DNA from: Lentisphaerae bacterium WC36
GTDB taxonomy: Bacteria > Verrucomicrobiota > Lentisphaeria > Victivallales > SZUA-371
NCBI GenBank assembly: GCA_020683205.1
Contig: CP085689.1
Span: forward strand, 3,528,230 to 3,592,229
Reading direction: 5' to 3'
DNA length: 64,000 nucleotides
Made by a program: the position numbers and the translations under genes. Under the pieces are notes generated by a model that worked only from the letters and a program-made list of their open reading frames with translations, was not told the origin of the DNA and did no database searches. Shown here piece by piece: positions 51,371 through 60,166 of the stretch (position 1 is its first letter; every line of letters begins with the position of its first letter).

Positions 51371-52804
51371 TTAAACACTAATATCTTCAGTTGTTGCCGC
51401 AGCCAACATATCGTTATATTTAGCTAATAGTGGCTTAACTTTGTTTTCTAAATACTCAGCAGCTTGTTCTGGAGCACGACCTACAAATGCTTGTGGATCA
51501 ACCAATGCGTCAATATCAACTTTAGCAAATAGTGGATCAGCTTTTAAGCGGTCTAGTAGGTCATTTTCTTTACCTTCTTCTTTAACCACACGTCCTGCAG
51601 CCATTGAATGTTCACGGATAACTTCGTGTAATTCTTGACGATCGCCACCTTCTTGAACTGCAGCCATCATAATATTTTCTGTTGCCATGAATGGTAATTC
51701 ACTATTAACACGTTTAGCAATTACATTTGGCCAAATCTGTGTTCCGTCTGCAATATTTGCAATTAATGATAAAATGACATCTGTACCTAAGAATGCTTCT
51801 GGTAATGTGATACGACGATTTGCCGAGTCATCTAATGTACGCTCAAACCATTGGTTACAATGAGTGTTTGCCGCGTTTGTTGGTAAACTCATAACGTAAC
51901 GTGCTAAAGAACAAACACGCTCACTACGCATAGGGTTTCGTTTGTAAGCCATTGCACTTGAACCAACTTGACTCTTTTCAAACGGTTCTTCAATCTCTTT
52001 TAGATTTGCTAATAAACGGATATCGCCAGCCATTTTATATGCGCTTTGTGCAATACCTGATAAAACACTCATTACATAAAAATCAACTTTGCGAGTGTAT
52101 GTTTGACCACTAACATCTACAACATTTGTGAAATCCATTTTTTCAGCAACCATTTGCTCTAATTTTTTCACTTTATCATGGTCATTATTAAATAATGCTA
52201 AAAAGCTTGCTTGAGTACCAGTTGTTCCTTTTACACTACGGAATGGTAGGCGCTCCAACTCGCTCTCTAAACGCTCGAAATCGAACATGAAATCTTGTAA
52301 ATGTAATGAAAAACGTTTACCAACAGTTGTTAATTGAGCAGGTTGGTAGTGTGTGAAGCCAAGAGTTGGCATATCTTTATAACTATCAACTAATTTGCTA
52401 ACTGCTGCGATTACTTTTAGAAGTTTGCTTTTGATAATTTTCATTGCATCACGGATTTGGATTAACTCAGTATTATCTGTAACAAAGCAACTTGTTGCAC
52501 CTAAGTGGATAATTGGCATTGCTTTTGGACATTGAGTTCCAAATGTGTGAATATGGCTCATTACATCATGACGTAATTCTGCTTCTTTAGCTCGTGCCAT
52601 ATCAAAATCAATATCATCAAGGTGGGCTGCCATTTGCGCGATTTGTTCGTCAGTAATATCTAAACCTAACTCTTGCTCTGATTCAGCTAGTGCTAACCAT
52701 AGGCGGCGCCATGTAGAATGTTTTTTTTGTGGAGACCAGCATGCGCTCATCTCTTTGCTTGCATAACGACCCGTTAAAGGGTTTTGATAACTATTATGAC
52801 TCAT
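51371..52804 (-). CDS. purB: Adenylosuccinate lyase
   Basis: A 477-residue enzyme of purine synthesis that splits adenylosuccinate and SAICAR. The start at 52804 (M-S-H-N-S-Y-Q-N-P-L) follows AAGGA; an upstream in-frame ATG adds a basic leader without support. Conserved segments: H-D-V-M-S-H-I-H, H-L-G-A-T-S-C-F-V-T-D-N-T-E, T-L-G-F-T-H-Y-Q-P-A-Q-L-T-T-V, and the fumarase/ASL signature G-S-S-A-M-A-Y-K-R-N-P-M-R-S-E (catalytic Ser loop). It resembles the eukaryote-like ASL type by T-S-C-F-V-T-D-N. Confidence 0.95.
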   Translation of the reverse strand: MSHNSYQNPLTGRYASKEMSACWSPQKKHSTWRRLWLALAESEQELGLDITDEQIAQMAAHLDDIDFDMARAKEAELRHDVMSHIHTFGTQCPKAMPIIHLGATSCFVTDNTELIQIRDAMKIIKSKLLKVIAAVSKLVDSYKDMPTLGFTHYQPAQLTTVGKRFSLHLQDFMFDFERLESELERLPFRSVKGTTGTQASFLALFNNDHDKVKKLEQMVAEKMDFTNVVDVSGQTYTRKVDFYVMSVLSGIAQSAYKMAGDIRLLANLKEIEEPFEKSQVGSSAMAYKRNPMRSERVCSLARYVMSLPTNAANTHCNQWFERTLDDSANRRITLPEAFLGTDVILSLIANIADGTQIWPNVIAKRVNSELPFMATENIMMAAVQEGGDRQELHEVIREHSMAAGRVVKEEGKENDLLDRLKADPLFAKVDIDALVDPQAFVGRAPEQAAEYLENKVKPLLAKYNDMLAAATTEDISV

Positions 52805-52945
52805 TGTATAATAATTCCTTTTATATATTAAAATCTTATTCTTATTAAATTTTGTAAAATTCAAAACACAAAATAGCTTGTAATCATATATTTATCAAGA
52901 AATAACCTTAAAATAACCTTAAATAAATTAAATAGGAAGGAGCTT

Positions 52946-53740
52946 TTAGAAAGATAAAAGATTAAAGTCATCTAGCTTAACATCAAGAATCTTGCAACAA
53001 TTTTCATAGTAGTCAAAACTACCAATGTTATCGAGGCGGTGGCTATCATTGGCTATACTTAGAATAGTTTCATATTTTAATACTGTTTTTAATAAAGGAA
53101 TATCTTGATCAAAATTATGACCTGTAGAATTTAATTCAATGGCAACATTTTTTTCTTTTGCCAATTTAACTAGGGCGTCGATTTGTGATATTGTTGGTTT
53201 AATTCCACGGTTATATAAGTAACGTAGCGGGTGTCCAAGAATTGTAATGTTATGACTTAAAAGTTGTTGAGTATTTTTCCACCATGATTCAAAAATAATT
53301 TCATCGGATGGCGTATAGCGATCAACTTCAAGCCAATGGACGGAACCGATTATTACGTCAAGCTGGTCAAAAAACTTTTCATCAACAGTGAGTTTGTCAC
53401 ACGCCATAAGTTCTACCTCAATCCCCTTGAGAATGCGAGGGTCTTTTAATTTATCAATTTTTTTTAAATGGCGAGCTAGTTTTTCATTGCCGTGATGGCG
53501 ATATACTTCAAAAAGATAGCCATTATCAGTCATGAATTCCCAGTTAAAAACAACTTCTATGGGAAAATAAACAGAAAACCCATGATTAGTAATTGCTAGT
53601 TTGTTTATTTCGGGAAGGGATGATAGCTTTTGAGAGATATTTTTTAAAGTCATTTCTGCACTGGCGCAGTATGAAAGTGTACTATGACAGTGTAAATCAT
53701 TAAGAAATTTTTTATCTAATAATTTAGTAGCTATATTCAT
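52946..53740 (-). CDS. PHP-domain phosphoesterase
   Basis: A 264-residue PHP-superfamily metal-dependent phosphoesterase. The nine-ligand site is mostly visible: D-L-H-C-H-S (15-20), I-T-N-H-G (about 50-54), G-I-E-V-E, G-S-V-H-W-L, L-G-H-P, I-E-L-N-S and A-N-D-S-H. This pattern is like YcdX and histidinol-phosphatase-type PHP proteins. Its substrate is unknown; histidinol phosphatase is one possibility since a HisA gene exists in the window, but nothing links them directly. Confidence 0.88.
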   Translation of the reverse strand: MNIATKLLDKKFLNDLHCHSTLSYCASAEMTLKNISQKLSSLPEINKLAITNHGFSVYFPIEVVFNWEFMTDNGYLFEVYRHHGNEKLARHLKKIDKLKDPRILKGIEVELMACDKLTVDEKFFDQLDVIIGSVHWLEVDRYTPSDEIIFESWWKNTQQLLSHNITILGHPLRYLYNRGIKPTISQIDALVKLAKEKNVAIELNSTGHNFDQDIPLLKTVLKYETILSIANDSHRLDNIGSFDYYENCCKILDVKLDDFNLLSF

Positions 53741-53849
53741 GATTTAAGTCCTTTGCTTAAAGTATTTTTAATACAAAAACAGCAATAATCTAAAGATAAT
53801 ATAACTATATGATAATAATAATTAAAGTAATTTTTCAAAAGAAAAATAA

Positions 53850-53884
53850 AAAAGACCAAAAAGAAAATACTTTATGGTCTTTTT
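53850..53884 (-). terminator. Terminator of rpsT
   Basis: On the minus strand AAAAAAGACCA pairs with TGGTCTTTTTT around a 13-base loop, followed by ATTTTTCTTTT. It lies about 25 bases past the rpsT stop codon. Confidence 0.85.
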
Positions 53885-53908
53885 TGTTATTTGATAGACT
53901 GAAAAAAA

Positions 53909-54172
53909 TTATTTTACAGTATTAGCTAATTGAGCTAATTGAGATTTTTTTCTGTTAGCTTTATTAGCATGAACAATATTTGTTTTTGTTCCTTTGTCTA
54001 AAAGCTTGAAACAATCTTTTAAACTTGCCGCAACTAAAGCCGCATCTTTAGCTTCAACAGCTGCACGTAATTTTTTCTCAGCAGTTTTGATAGCGCTTTT
54101 ACGAGCTTTATTTTTTACATGCTTTTTCTTACTAGTAATCAGTCTTTTTAAAGTAGATTTGTTATGTGGCAT
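53909..54172 (-). CDS. rpsT: 30S ribosomal protein S20
   Basis: An 87-residue basic protein beginning M-P-H-N-K-S-T-L-K-R-L-I-T-S-K-K, with the Lys/Arg-rich helices and H-A-N-K-A-N-R-K-K-S-Q-L-A near the C-terminus that identify S20, a primary binder of 16S rRNA. Monocistronic, with its own promoter and terminator. Confidence 0.95.
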   Translation of the reverse strand: MPHNKSTLKRLITSKKKHVKNKARKSAIKTAEKKLRAAVEAKDAALVAASLKDCFKLLDKGTKTNIVHANKANRKKSQLAQLANTVK

Positions 54173-54200
54173 AGTATTGTACCTTCTTTATTTTTTACAG

Positions 54201-54229
54201 TTATTATTTAATTTTAATTTATTACTCAA
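54201..54229 (-). promoter_or_regulatory. Predicted rpsT promoter
   Basis: On the minus strand TTGAGT (54229-54224) and TAATAA (54206-54201) with a 17-base spacer, giving a leader of about 20 bases. Confidence 0.45.
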
Positions 54230-54401
54230 AATATTAATTTGCACAAGCTTTTGAAAAACTATTGCTTTGTTGAGAGGATGATGCAACAAAGAAAAACAAT
54301 AAAAATTCTAAAAAACAATTGTACAGACTTAAAAAATGCCACTAAAATAAAAATTATCAAGTATTTTTTTGAACTTTGTTAAAAAGTTTTTTGTTATTTC
54401 C

Positions 54402-54430
54402 TTGATAGTTAGCAATATTGAGCATATATT
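54402..54430 (+). promoter_or_regulatory. Strong predicted promoter of an orphan transcript upstream of nusA
   Basis: TTGATA (54402-54407) and TATATT (54425-54430), exactly 17 bases apart, among the best promoter matches in the window. The start would be near 54437. Confidence 0.65.
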
Positions 54431-54436
54431 AAGAGC

Positions 54437-54570
54437 GTGAGAAGTTCTAAAGTGGTGGTTTTGAACAAAATTGCTTATGAATTTTTTGCAGAACTTTTAA
54501 AATACTACTACAGCATTGAGCATGTGGATTTGATAAAAGTGGGCATTTAAACCCGCTTTTTTTGTTTTTT
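54437..54570 (+). ncRNA. Candidate small RNA (or 37-codon small protein) between rpsT and nusA
   Basis: A self-contained unit of about 134 bases between the promoter at 54402-54430 and a terminator (AAGTGGG with CCCGCTT, loop CATTTAAA, then seven T). AGAAGTTCT near its start can pair with AGAACTTTT about 50 bases later. An open frame starts with GTG 54437 and runs 37 codons to a TAA within the terminator loop; it would be leaderless, and the peptide is rich in Tyr, Leu and Lys (E-F-F-A-E-L-L-K-Y-Y-Y). It does not match the conserved cores of 6S, 4.5S/SRP, 5S, tmRNA or RNase P RNA. Region 54255-54401 shows nothing else. Confidence 0.5.
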
Positions 54571-54665
54571 AGAGTGGTATTTTTTTGAAACAATGAATAT
54601 AAAATATAAATAATAGTTATAAAATAACCAGTATTTTAATTAATATTGAAAAATAGGAGATATGT

Positions 54666-55973
54666 GTGGCGATGAATAGCGAACTTTTAACGATTTTAGA
54701 ATATATTGAGCAAGAAAGAGGGATTAATCGCTCGGTGTTAATTGAGGCAGTTCAAAAAGCATTGAAGTCTGCTGCTAAAAAGGGTTTAAACGCAACAACT
54801 GATTTGGATGTGAAAATTGACGAACTTACTGGAGAAATTAAAGTAATTGCTCAGTTAGAAGTTGTAGAGTGTTTATTAGATAAGAATCAGCTAGCTGTAG
54901 AGCATGAAGAAGCAGTAAAAAAATACCCAGATTGTCAAATTGGTGATCATGTTGAGTGGGTTGTTACTCCTAAAAACTTTGGTCGTATTGCTGCACAGAC
55001 TGCTAAACAAGCAATTATGCAACAGATTCGTCAAGCTGAAAAAGAGAGCATTAAAGCTGAGTTTGAAGATAAAGTTGGCGAACTTGTTAATGGTGTAATT
55101 CGTCGCTTTGATCATGGTAACATTATTGTTGAATTGAACAAAGCTGAAGCTGTTATTGGTCGTCGTGATAAAATGCAAGCAGAACAATATATGGTTGGCG
55201 AGCGTGTGACAGCTTTATTAAAGAAAATTGACACCGAAACATCTGGACCAAGTTTAATTTTATCACGTACAAGTCCACGTTTTGTTGCAAAGCTTTTTGA
55301 ACGTGAAGTTAGTGAAATTCATGACGGAGTGGTTGAGATTAAAGGTGTTGCTCGTGAAGCTGGCTTAAGAACAAAAATTGCTGTGGATAGTGCTGATGAC
55401 CACATTGATCCAATTGGTGCTTGCGTTGGAATGCGTGGGATGCGCGTTAGAAATATTACTGACGAATTAAATGGTGAACGTGTTGATATTATTCGTTATG
55501 ATAGTGATATTGCTGAATATGTGAAAAATGCGCTACAACCAGCAGAACTAACAAGTGTTGAAGTTGACGAAGAAGAGCAAGCTTTAACAGTGTATGTAAC
55601 AAAAGAGCAGTCACGTTTGGCATTTGGTAAAAAAGCACAAAATGTCCGTTTAGCTTCAAAATTGATGGGTTGGAGCATTAATATTGAAACAATTAATGAA
55701 GAAGAGCTTTTTGAAGAGTCAATTGAAGAGCGCCGTGAGCAAATTGCTAATGAATTAGCTGAAACATTAGATCTAGATAATCATATTACTTTAGCTGCAG
55801 TTAATTCAGGCTTTTTGAGTGTTGAAGGACTTTCAGAAGCTGACGAAGAAGCGATTGAAGCAATTGAAGGGCTTGATGATGAAGATATTGATGCTTTAAA
55901 AGCTAGTTTAGCGAATGTAAATAGCAGTGAAGAAGACGCAGATATAGATTCAGATATTGCTAGTGAGGAATAG
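54666..55973 (+). CDS. nusA: Transcription termination/antitermination factor NusA
   Basis: A 435-residue NusA: N-terminal RNA polymerase-binding domain (M-N-S-E-L-L-T-I-L), S1 domain (about 130-200, G-E-L-V-N-G-V-I-R-R-F-D), two KH domains with P-I-G-A-C-V-G-M-R-G-M-R, and a short acidic C-terminal helix-hairpin-helix segment (E-G-L-S-E-A-D-E-E-A and the D/E-rich end) in place of full acidic repeats. GTG start follows TAGGAGA; ATG 54672 is the alternative. It opens the translation operon, but the usual rimP gene upstream is missing. Confidence 0.96.
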   Translation: MAMNSELLTILEYIEQERGINRSVLIEAVQKALKSAAKKGLNATTDLDVKIDELTGEIKVIAQLEVVECLLDKNQLAVEHEEAVKKYPDCQIGDHVEWVVTPKNFGRIAAQTAKQAIMQQIRQAEKESIKAEFEDKVGELVNGVIRRFDHGNIIVELNKAEAVIGRRDKMQAEQYMVGERVTALLKKIDTETSGPSLILSRTSPRFVAKLFEREVSEIHDGVVEIKGVAREAGLRTKIAVDSADDHIDPIGACVGMRGMRVRNITDELNGERVDIIRYDSDIAEYVKNALQPAELTSVEVDEEEQALTVYVTKEQSRLAFGKKAQNVRLASKLMGWSINIETINEEELFEESIEERREQIANELAETLDLDNHITLAAVNSGFLSVEGLSEADEEAIEAIEGLDDEDIDALKASLANVNSSEEDADIDSDIASEE

Positions 55974-56031
55974 AATAGCGTCTAATAAATAATTTTTAAT
56001 AATAGATGACGAACTAGAAGGTAAATTTAAA

Positions 56032-58014
56032 GTGAAAAAAGTCAAAGTAAAAAGTTTAGCAGAAAAATATAAAGTTACTGCTCAAAAAATAGTTGCGATT
56101 TTAAAAGAAGAAGGTATTGATGTTAAAACAGCTAGTAGTGTTGTTCCTGAAGCTGATATTGAATTAGTTGAAATGCACTTAGATGAGTTGTTTGGATCAA
56201 AAAAAGAACAGAAAAAATCAGAGAAGAAAGAGTGTCAAACAGTTAGTATAAAACCTCCTGTGGCAGTGCGTGCTTTAGCTGATGTAATGGATAAAAAACC
56301 AAACGAGGTTATTGCTGAATTGATGAAAGAAGGTATCTTTGCATCAATTAATCAAACAATTGAAAATGAAGTTGCTGAAAAAGTTGCGAAAAAATTTAAT
56401 TTTGAGTTAAAAATTGAAAAACGTGACAAAGAAACACATGCTGCAAATTCAAATGCTAATAATACTGATGTGGTTGCTAAATTTGTTGACCGTGAAGAAG
56501 ATCATATTCAACGTCCTCCTGTGGTAACATTTTTAGGACACGTTGATCATGGTAAAACTTCGTTACAGGATAAAGTGCGTGAAACAAGTGTGGTAAAAGG
56601 TGAAGCTGGTGGTATTACTCAGCATATTGGTGCTTCAACAATTGACTATAATAATCATAAAATTACATTTATTGATACACCTGGGCATGAAGCATTTACA
56701 CAAATGCGCGCTCGTGGAGCTCATGTCACTGATATTGCAATTTTAGTGGTAGCTGCTAATGATGGATTTATGCCACAAACAATTGAGGCAATGAATCACG
56801 CTTTAGCTGCAGAAGTTCCTGTAATTGTAGCGATTAATAAGATGGATCTACCAGAGGCTGATCCTGATAAAGTTTTATTGCATATGCAACAAAACAACTT
56901 AATGAGTGAAGATTGGGGCGGCGATGTTGGTACAGTACGTGTTTCAGCTCATACAGGGCAGGGATTAGATGAACTTTTGGATCGTATTCTTTTAGAAAGT
57001 GAAATGTTGGAATTAAATGCAAATCCAAAACGTCCTGGTGTTGCAACTGTTCTTGAAGCTCAATTAGAACAAGGTCTTGGTGCAACAAGTAATATCTTAG
57101 TGCAAGATGGTACAATTAAAGAAGGCGACGTAGTTATTTGTGGGGAGTATTTTGGCCGTGTTAAGTCAATGCTTGACGAAAATGGGAATAAAGTTTTTGA
57201 AGCTGGGCCAAGTACGCCAGTAAAACTAGTTGGCTTATCAGGTGTTCCAGAAGCTGGTACAGAAATGCATGTGGCAAGAAATGAAAAAGTTGCTCGCCAA
57301 GCTGCAGAAAAAGCTGCTTCAGAAAAGCGTCAAGAAGCATTGCGCGGTAGTTCGGTAACAAGTGCTGATGACCTGTTCAGTAAAATTAATCAAAGTAAAC
57401 AAGCAAGCTTAAAGATTATTATCAAATCAGACGTGCGTGGTTCTGGTGAAGCTATTATTGATTCATTAAACAAACTGCCTTCAGAAAAAATTAAAGTTGA
57501 TGTTGTTTCTGCTTCAGTTGGTAGTATTTCTGAAAATGATGTAATGTTAGCAGCAGCTTCTGATGCGATTATTGTTGGTTTTCACGTTCGTGTTAATAAT
57601 GGTGTTAATGCTTTAGCAAAACGTGAAGGCGTTGACATTCGTTTATATAGTATCATTTACGAATTACTTGAAGATATTACCGACGCATTGACTGGTAAAT
57701 TAGAGCCTGTTAAGCGTGAAAATAATATTGGTAAAGCTAAAATCTTAAAAATCTTCAGTGTTTCAAAAGGTCCAAAAGTTTGTGGCTGTATGGTTGAAGA
57801 AGGTTCGGTAAGAGTTGGAGCTATGGCTAAAGTTTATCGTGATGGTGGTATGATTTTTAATGGTGAAATTACTTCACTTCGTCGTTTTCAAGATGATGTT
57901 AAAGAAGTTAAAAGTGGTCTAGAATGTGGTATTCGTCTTGACAACTTTATGGATTTTGATGAAAATGATGTTATTGAAGTATACGAAATTGAACTTAAAA
58001 AGGCGACATTATAA
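56032..58014 (+). CDS. infB: Translation initiation factor IF-2
   Basis: A 660-residue IF-2 with a short N-terminal region: IF2-N-type motif at the start (V-K-S-L-A-E-K-Y), then G domain with G-H-V-D-H-G-K-T, D-T-P-G-H-E-A-F, N-K-M-D, followed by domain II, III and IV (L-K-I-I-I-K-S-D-V-R-G-S-G-E-A). IF-2 delivers fMet-tRNA to the ribosome. GTG start 56032. It follows nusA by 58 bases and precedes rbfA by 2. Confidence 0.97.
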   Translation: MKKVKVKSLAEKYKVTAQKIVAILKEEGIDVKTASSVVPEADIELVEMHLDELFGSKKEQKKSEKKECQTVSIKPPVAVRALADVMDKKPNEVIAELMKEGIFASINQTIENEVAEKVAKKFNFELKIEKRDKETHAANSNANNTDVVAKFVDREEDHIQRPPVVTFLGHVDHGKTSLQDKVRETSVVKGEAGGITQHIGASTIDYNNHKITFIDTPGHEAFTQMRARGAHVTDIAILVVAANDGFMPQTIEAMNHALAAEVPVIVAINKMDLPEADPDKVLLHMQQNNLMSEDWGGDVGTVRVSAHTGQGLDELLDRILLESEMLELNANPKRPGVATVLEAQLEQGLGATSNILVQDGTIKEGDVVICGEYFGRVKSMLDENGNKVFEAGPSTPVKLVGLSGVPEAGTEMHVARNEKVARQAAEKAASEKRQEALRGSSVTSADDLFSKINQSKQASLKIIIKSDVRGSGEAIIDSLNKLPSEKIKVDVVSASVGSISENDVMLAAASDAIIVGFHVRVNNGVNALAKREGVDIRLYSIIYELLEDITDALTGKLEPVKRENNIGKAKILKIFSVSKGPKVCGCMVEEGSVRVGAMAKVYRDGGMIFNGEITSLRRFQDDVKEVKSGLECGIRLDNFMDFDENDVIEVYEIELKKATL

Positions 58015-58016
58015 TT

Positions 58017-58373
58017 ATGGCTTCTATTGATAGAATGAGTCGAGTTAATAATTTGTTACAGCAAGCAATTGCTGAAATTCTTGAGCGAGATGTTTTGCTC
58101 AAGGATTTTGGCGTTATTGTGACGGTGAGCAAAGTTTCGACGGCTCCAAATTTACGAGGTGCGAGAGTTGGAGTTAGTTTCCTAGGTGGAAGTGATGATC
58201 AAAAGCAACGTGCCTTAAATTATTTACGAAAAAAACACGCCGTTTATCAACGTGAAATGGTAAAAAGTGTTACTTTAAAGTATACGCCAAAGTTGGAGTT
58301 TTATTATGATAAAACTGTAGCAAAAGGCGACAGTGTTTTAAGAATTTTAAAGGAAGACGATAGCAATGAATAA
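58017..58373 (+). CDS. rbfA: Ribosome-binding factor A
   Basis: A 118-residue KH-fold protein for 16S rRNA maturation. Features: R-V-N-N-L-L-Q-Q-A-I-A-E-I-L near the start, V-S-K-V-S-T-A-P-N-L-R-G-A-R-V-G-V-S (the conserved block is 'V-S-x-D-L-x-x-A-x-V-x-V'), and L-K-Y-T-P-K-L-E-F-Y-Y-D near the C-terminus (family P-x-L-x-F-x-x-D). Overlaps the next start by 8 bases. Confidence 0.93.
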   Translation: MASIDRMSRVNNLLQQAIAEILERDVLLKDFGVIVTVSKVSTAPNLRGARVGVSFLGGSDDQKQRALNYLRKKHAVYQREMVKSVTLKYTPKLEFYYDKTVAKGDSVLRILKEDDSNE

Positions 58374-59373
58374 CAAAAATAATGTGATTGAGTCGGTAGC
58401 TAAGTTTTTGCAAGAAAACAATAATTTTTTAATTGTCTGTCATGAACGTCCTGATGGTGATGCGCTTGGTTCGACTTTTGCATTATTGAATTGTTTAAGA
58501 GAAAACGGTAAGCGTGTTACGGCATATTTACCTGAAGAAATTCCAACTAATTATATCGATTTTGTGCCAGGTGATTATCGAGCGGAAATTGATTTATTAG
58601 AAATTAGTGATTTTAATAGTATTATTTGTTTGGACATTGCTGCTTCTGTGCGTACTGGGCTTGGCGGAAAATATTCATTAAAAGATGTTCCTGTACAAAA
58701 AATTAACATTGACCATCATCCTGATAATGGTTTGTTCGGTGATGTTAATTTGATTATGCCAGAGTGCGCCTCTACTTCACAAATTTTATTTAAAGTATTA
58801 GGTCAGGCTAAATTTGAAATTAGTCCAAAAACTGCAACATTGTTAATGTTAGCATTGGTTACCGATAGCGGATGTTTCCGCTTTGCTAATACTGACGAAG
58901 ACGCATTTTTAGATGCCAGCAAAATAATGAAATTAGGAGCTGATCATCAAAAAATTATTAATAATATGTTTTTTTCAAAACCTTTAAGTTATATTCACTT
59001 TGAATCTGATTTAATGTTAAACCACCTTAAAAAAGGTTGTGATGGGCGTTTTGCTTATATTAATGTGCCAAGAAGTTTAAGAGAAAAATATGGCGTTGAT
59101 ACGAAAAATTCAGAGAATTTAATTGAATGTGTGCGAGCGATTAATAATATGGATGTTGTGGCATTAATGAATAAATGCGACACTGGATACAAAGTATCTT
59201 TGCGCTCAAAAAATGCGAAATATTCGGTTGGCAGTGTAGCGCGTAAACTTGGTGGTGGAGGACATGAATTAGCTGCAGGTTGTTTTATTAAGGCTGCTAA
59301 TTTTGCTAAAGCTGAGGAAATTTTATTAGATCATATTAGCCGTTTGTTGCGTAACCCGCAGGCTTTTAAATAA
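58366..59373 (+). CDS. nrnA: DHH-family phosphoesterase, NrnA-like nanoRNase/pAp phosphatase
   Basis: A 335-residue DHH/DHHA1 protein. DHH domain motifs: H-E-R-P-D-G-D-A-L-G-S (about 24-34), C-L-D-I-A-A-S, N-I-D-H-H-P-D-N (the DHH box) and the L-V-T-D-S-G-C-F-R-F block; the DHHA1 domain ends with G-G-G-G-H-E-L-A-A-G-C. NrnA degrades short oligoribonucleotides and pAp. Its location between rbfA and truB is typical of the translation operon. Confidence 0.92.
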   Translation: MNNKNNVIESVAKFLQENNNFLIVCHERPDGDALGSTFALLNCLRENGKRVTAYLPEEIPTNYIDFVPGDYRAEIDLLEISDFNSIICLDIAASVRTGLGGKYSLKDVPVQKINIDHHPDNGLFGDVNLIMPECASTSQILFKVLGQAKFEISPKTATLLMLALVTDSGCFRFANTDEDAFLDASKIMKLGADHQKIINNMFFSKPLSYIHFESDLMLNHLKKGCDGRFAYINVPRSLREKYGVDTKNSENLIECVRAINNMDVVALMNKCDTGYKVSLRSKNAKYSVGSVARKLGGGGHELAAGCFIKAANFAKAEEILLDHISRLLRNPQAFK

Positions 59374-59407
59374 AGATACCCCCAAATATAAGGTTATAGT
59401 TAAGTTT

Positions 59408-60166
59408 ATGGGAAGAAGACGTAGAAATCAAAATCACCGTTATCCAGTTTTAGAGGAGAGCGGTATTTTATTAATTGACAAACCAACTGAATGGAGCAGT
59501 TTTGACTGCGTTAATTTTGTGCGTTCACGTTTTAATATTCCAAAGGTTGGGCATTGTGGCACATTAGATCCTGCTGCAACAGGTCTATTAGTTTTAGTAT
59601 TAAATAAGTTTACAAAAAAGAGTGCAGATTTAAGTGGCGAAGATAAAACATATGAAGCGACACTTTTAATTGGGAAAGAAAGTGATAGCTTAGACTTGGA
59701 TGGCAAAATTACTGCAGTGAATGATTATAGTGACGTAACTCAAGAAAGTTTAACGGAAGCCATTAATAGTTTTGTTGGAGAATACGAACAAATTCCACCA
59801 ATGGTTTCAGCTCTTAAAAAAGGCGGTAAAAAGTTATGCGATTTAGCACGTAAGGGCATTGAAGTTGAACGCGAAGCTCGGTTGATTTCAATTAATAACA
59901 TTGATATACATTCGATAGATATTCCAGAAGCAGAGTTTACGGTTAGTTGTTCAAAAGGAACATATATTCGTTCTTTATGTGCTGATATTGGAGCCAAACT
60001 GGGATGTGGTGGATTATTAGCGAAGTTGCGTCGTATTCAGAGTGGCAATTTTTCAATTGAAAAGGCCGTAAAGATGGATGAAATTAAGGCGATGGAACAA
60101 GCTGATTTAATTGCTAAAGTCGTTGAAGATACAAAATTTTATGGGTTAAATGATAATAATGAGTAA
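59408..60166 (+). CDS. truB: tRNA pseudouridine-55 synthase
   Basis: A 252-residue TruB that makes pseudouridine 55 in tRNA T-loops. Motifs: L-L-I-D-K-P-T-E-W-S-S-F, G-H-C-G-T-L-D-P-A-A-T-G-L-L with the catalytic Asp, the T-Y-E-A-T-L-L segment and C-S-K-G-T-Y-I-R-S-L. It ends inside the next gene (overlap of 8-17 bases depending on the start chosen). Confidence 0.95.
   Translation: MGRRRRNQNHRYPVLEESGILLIDKPTEWSSFDCVNFVRSRFNIPKVGHCGTLDPAATGLLVLVLNKFTKKSADLSGEDKTYEATLLIGKESDSLDLDGKITAVNDYSDVTQESLTEAINSFVGEYEQIPPMVSALKKGGKKLCDLARKGIEVEREARLISINNIDIHSIDIPEAEFTVSCSKGTYIRSLCADIGAKLGCGGLLAKLRRIQSGNFSIEKAVKMDEIKAMEQADLIAKVVEDTKFYGLNDNNE

Noticed and set aside
54437-54570. Identification of the orphan transcript as SRP, 6S, 5S, tmRNA or RNase P RNA.
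   Set aside because: None of the conserved cores of these RNAs can be found in it, and the length fits only some.
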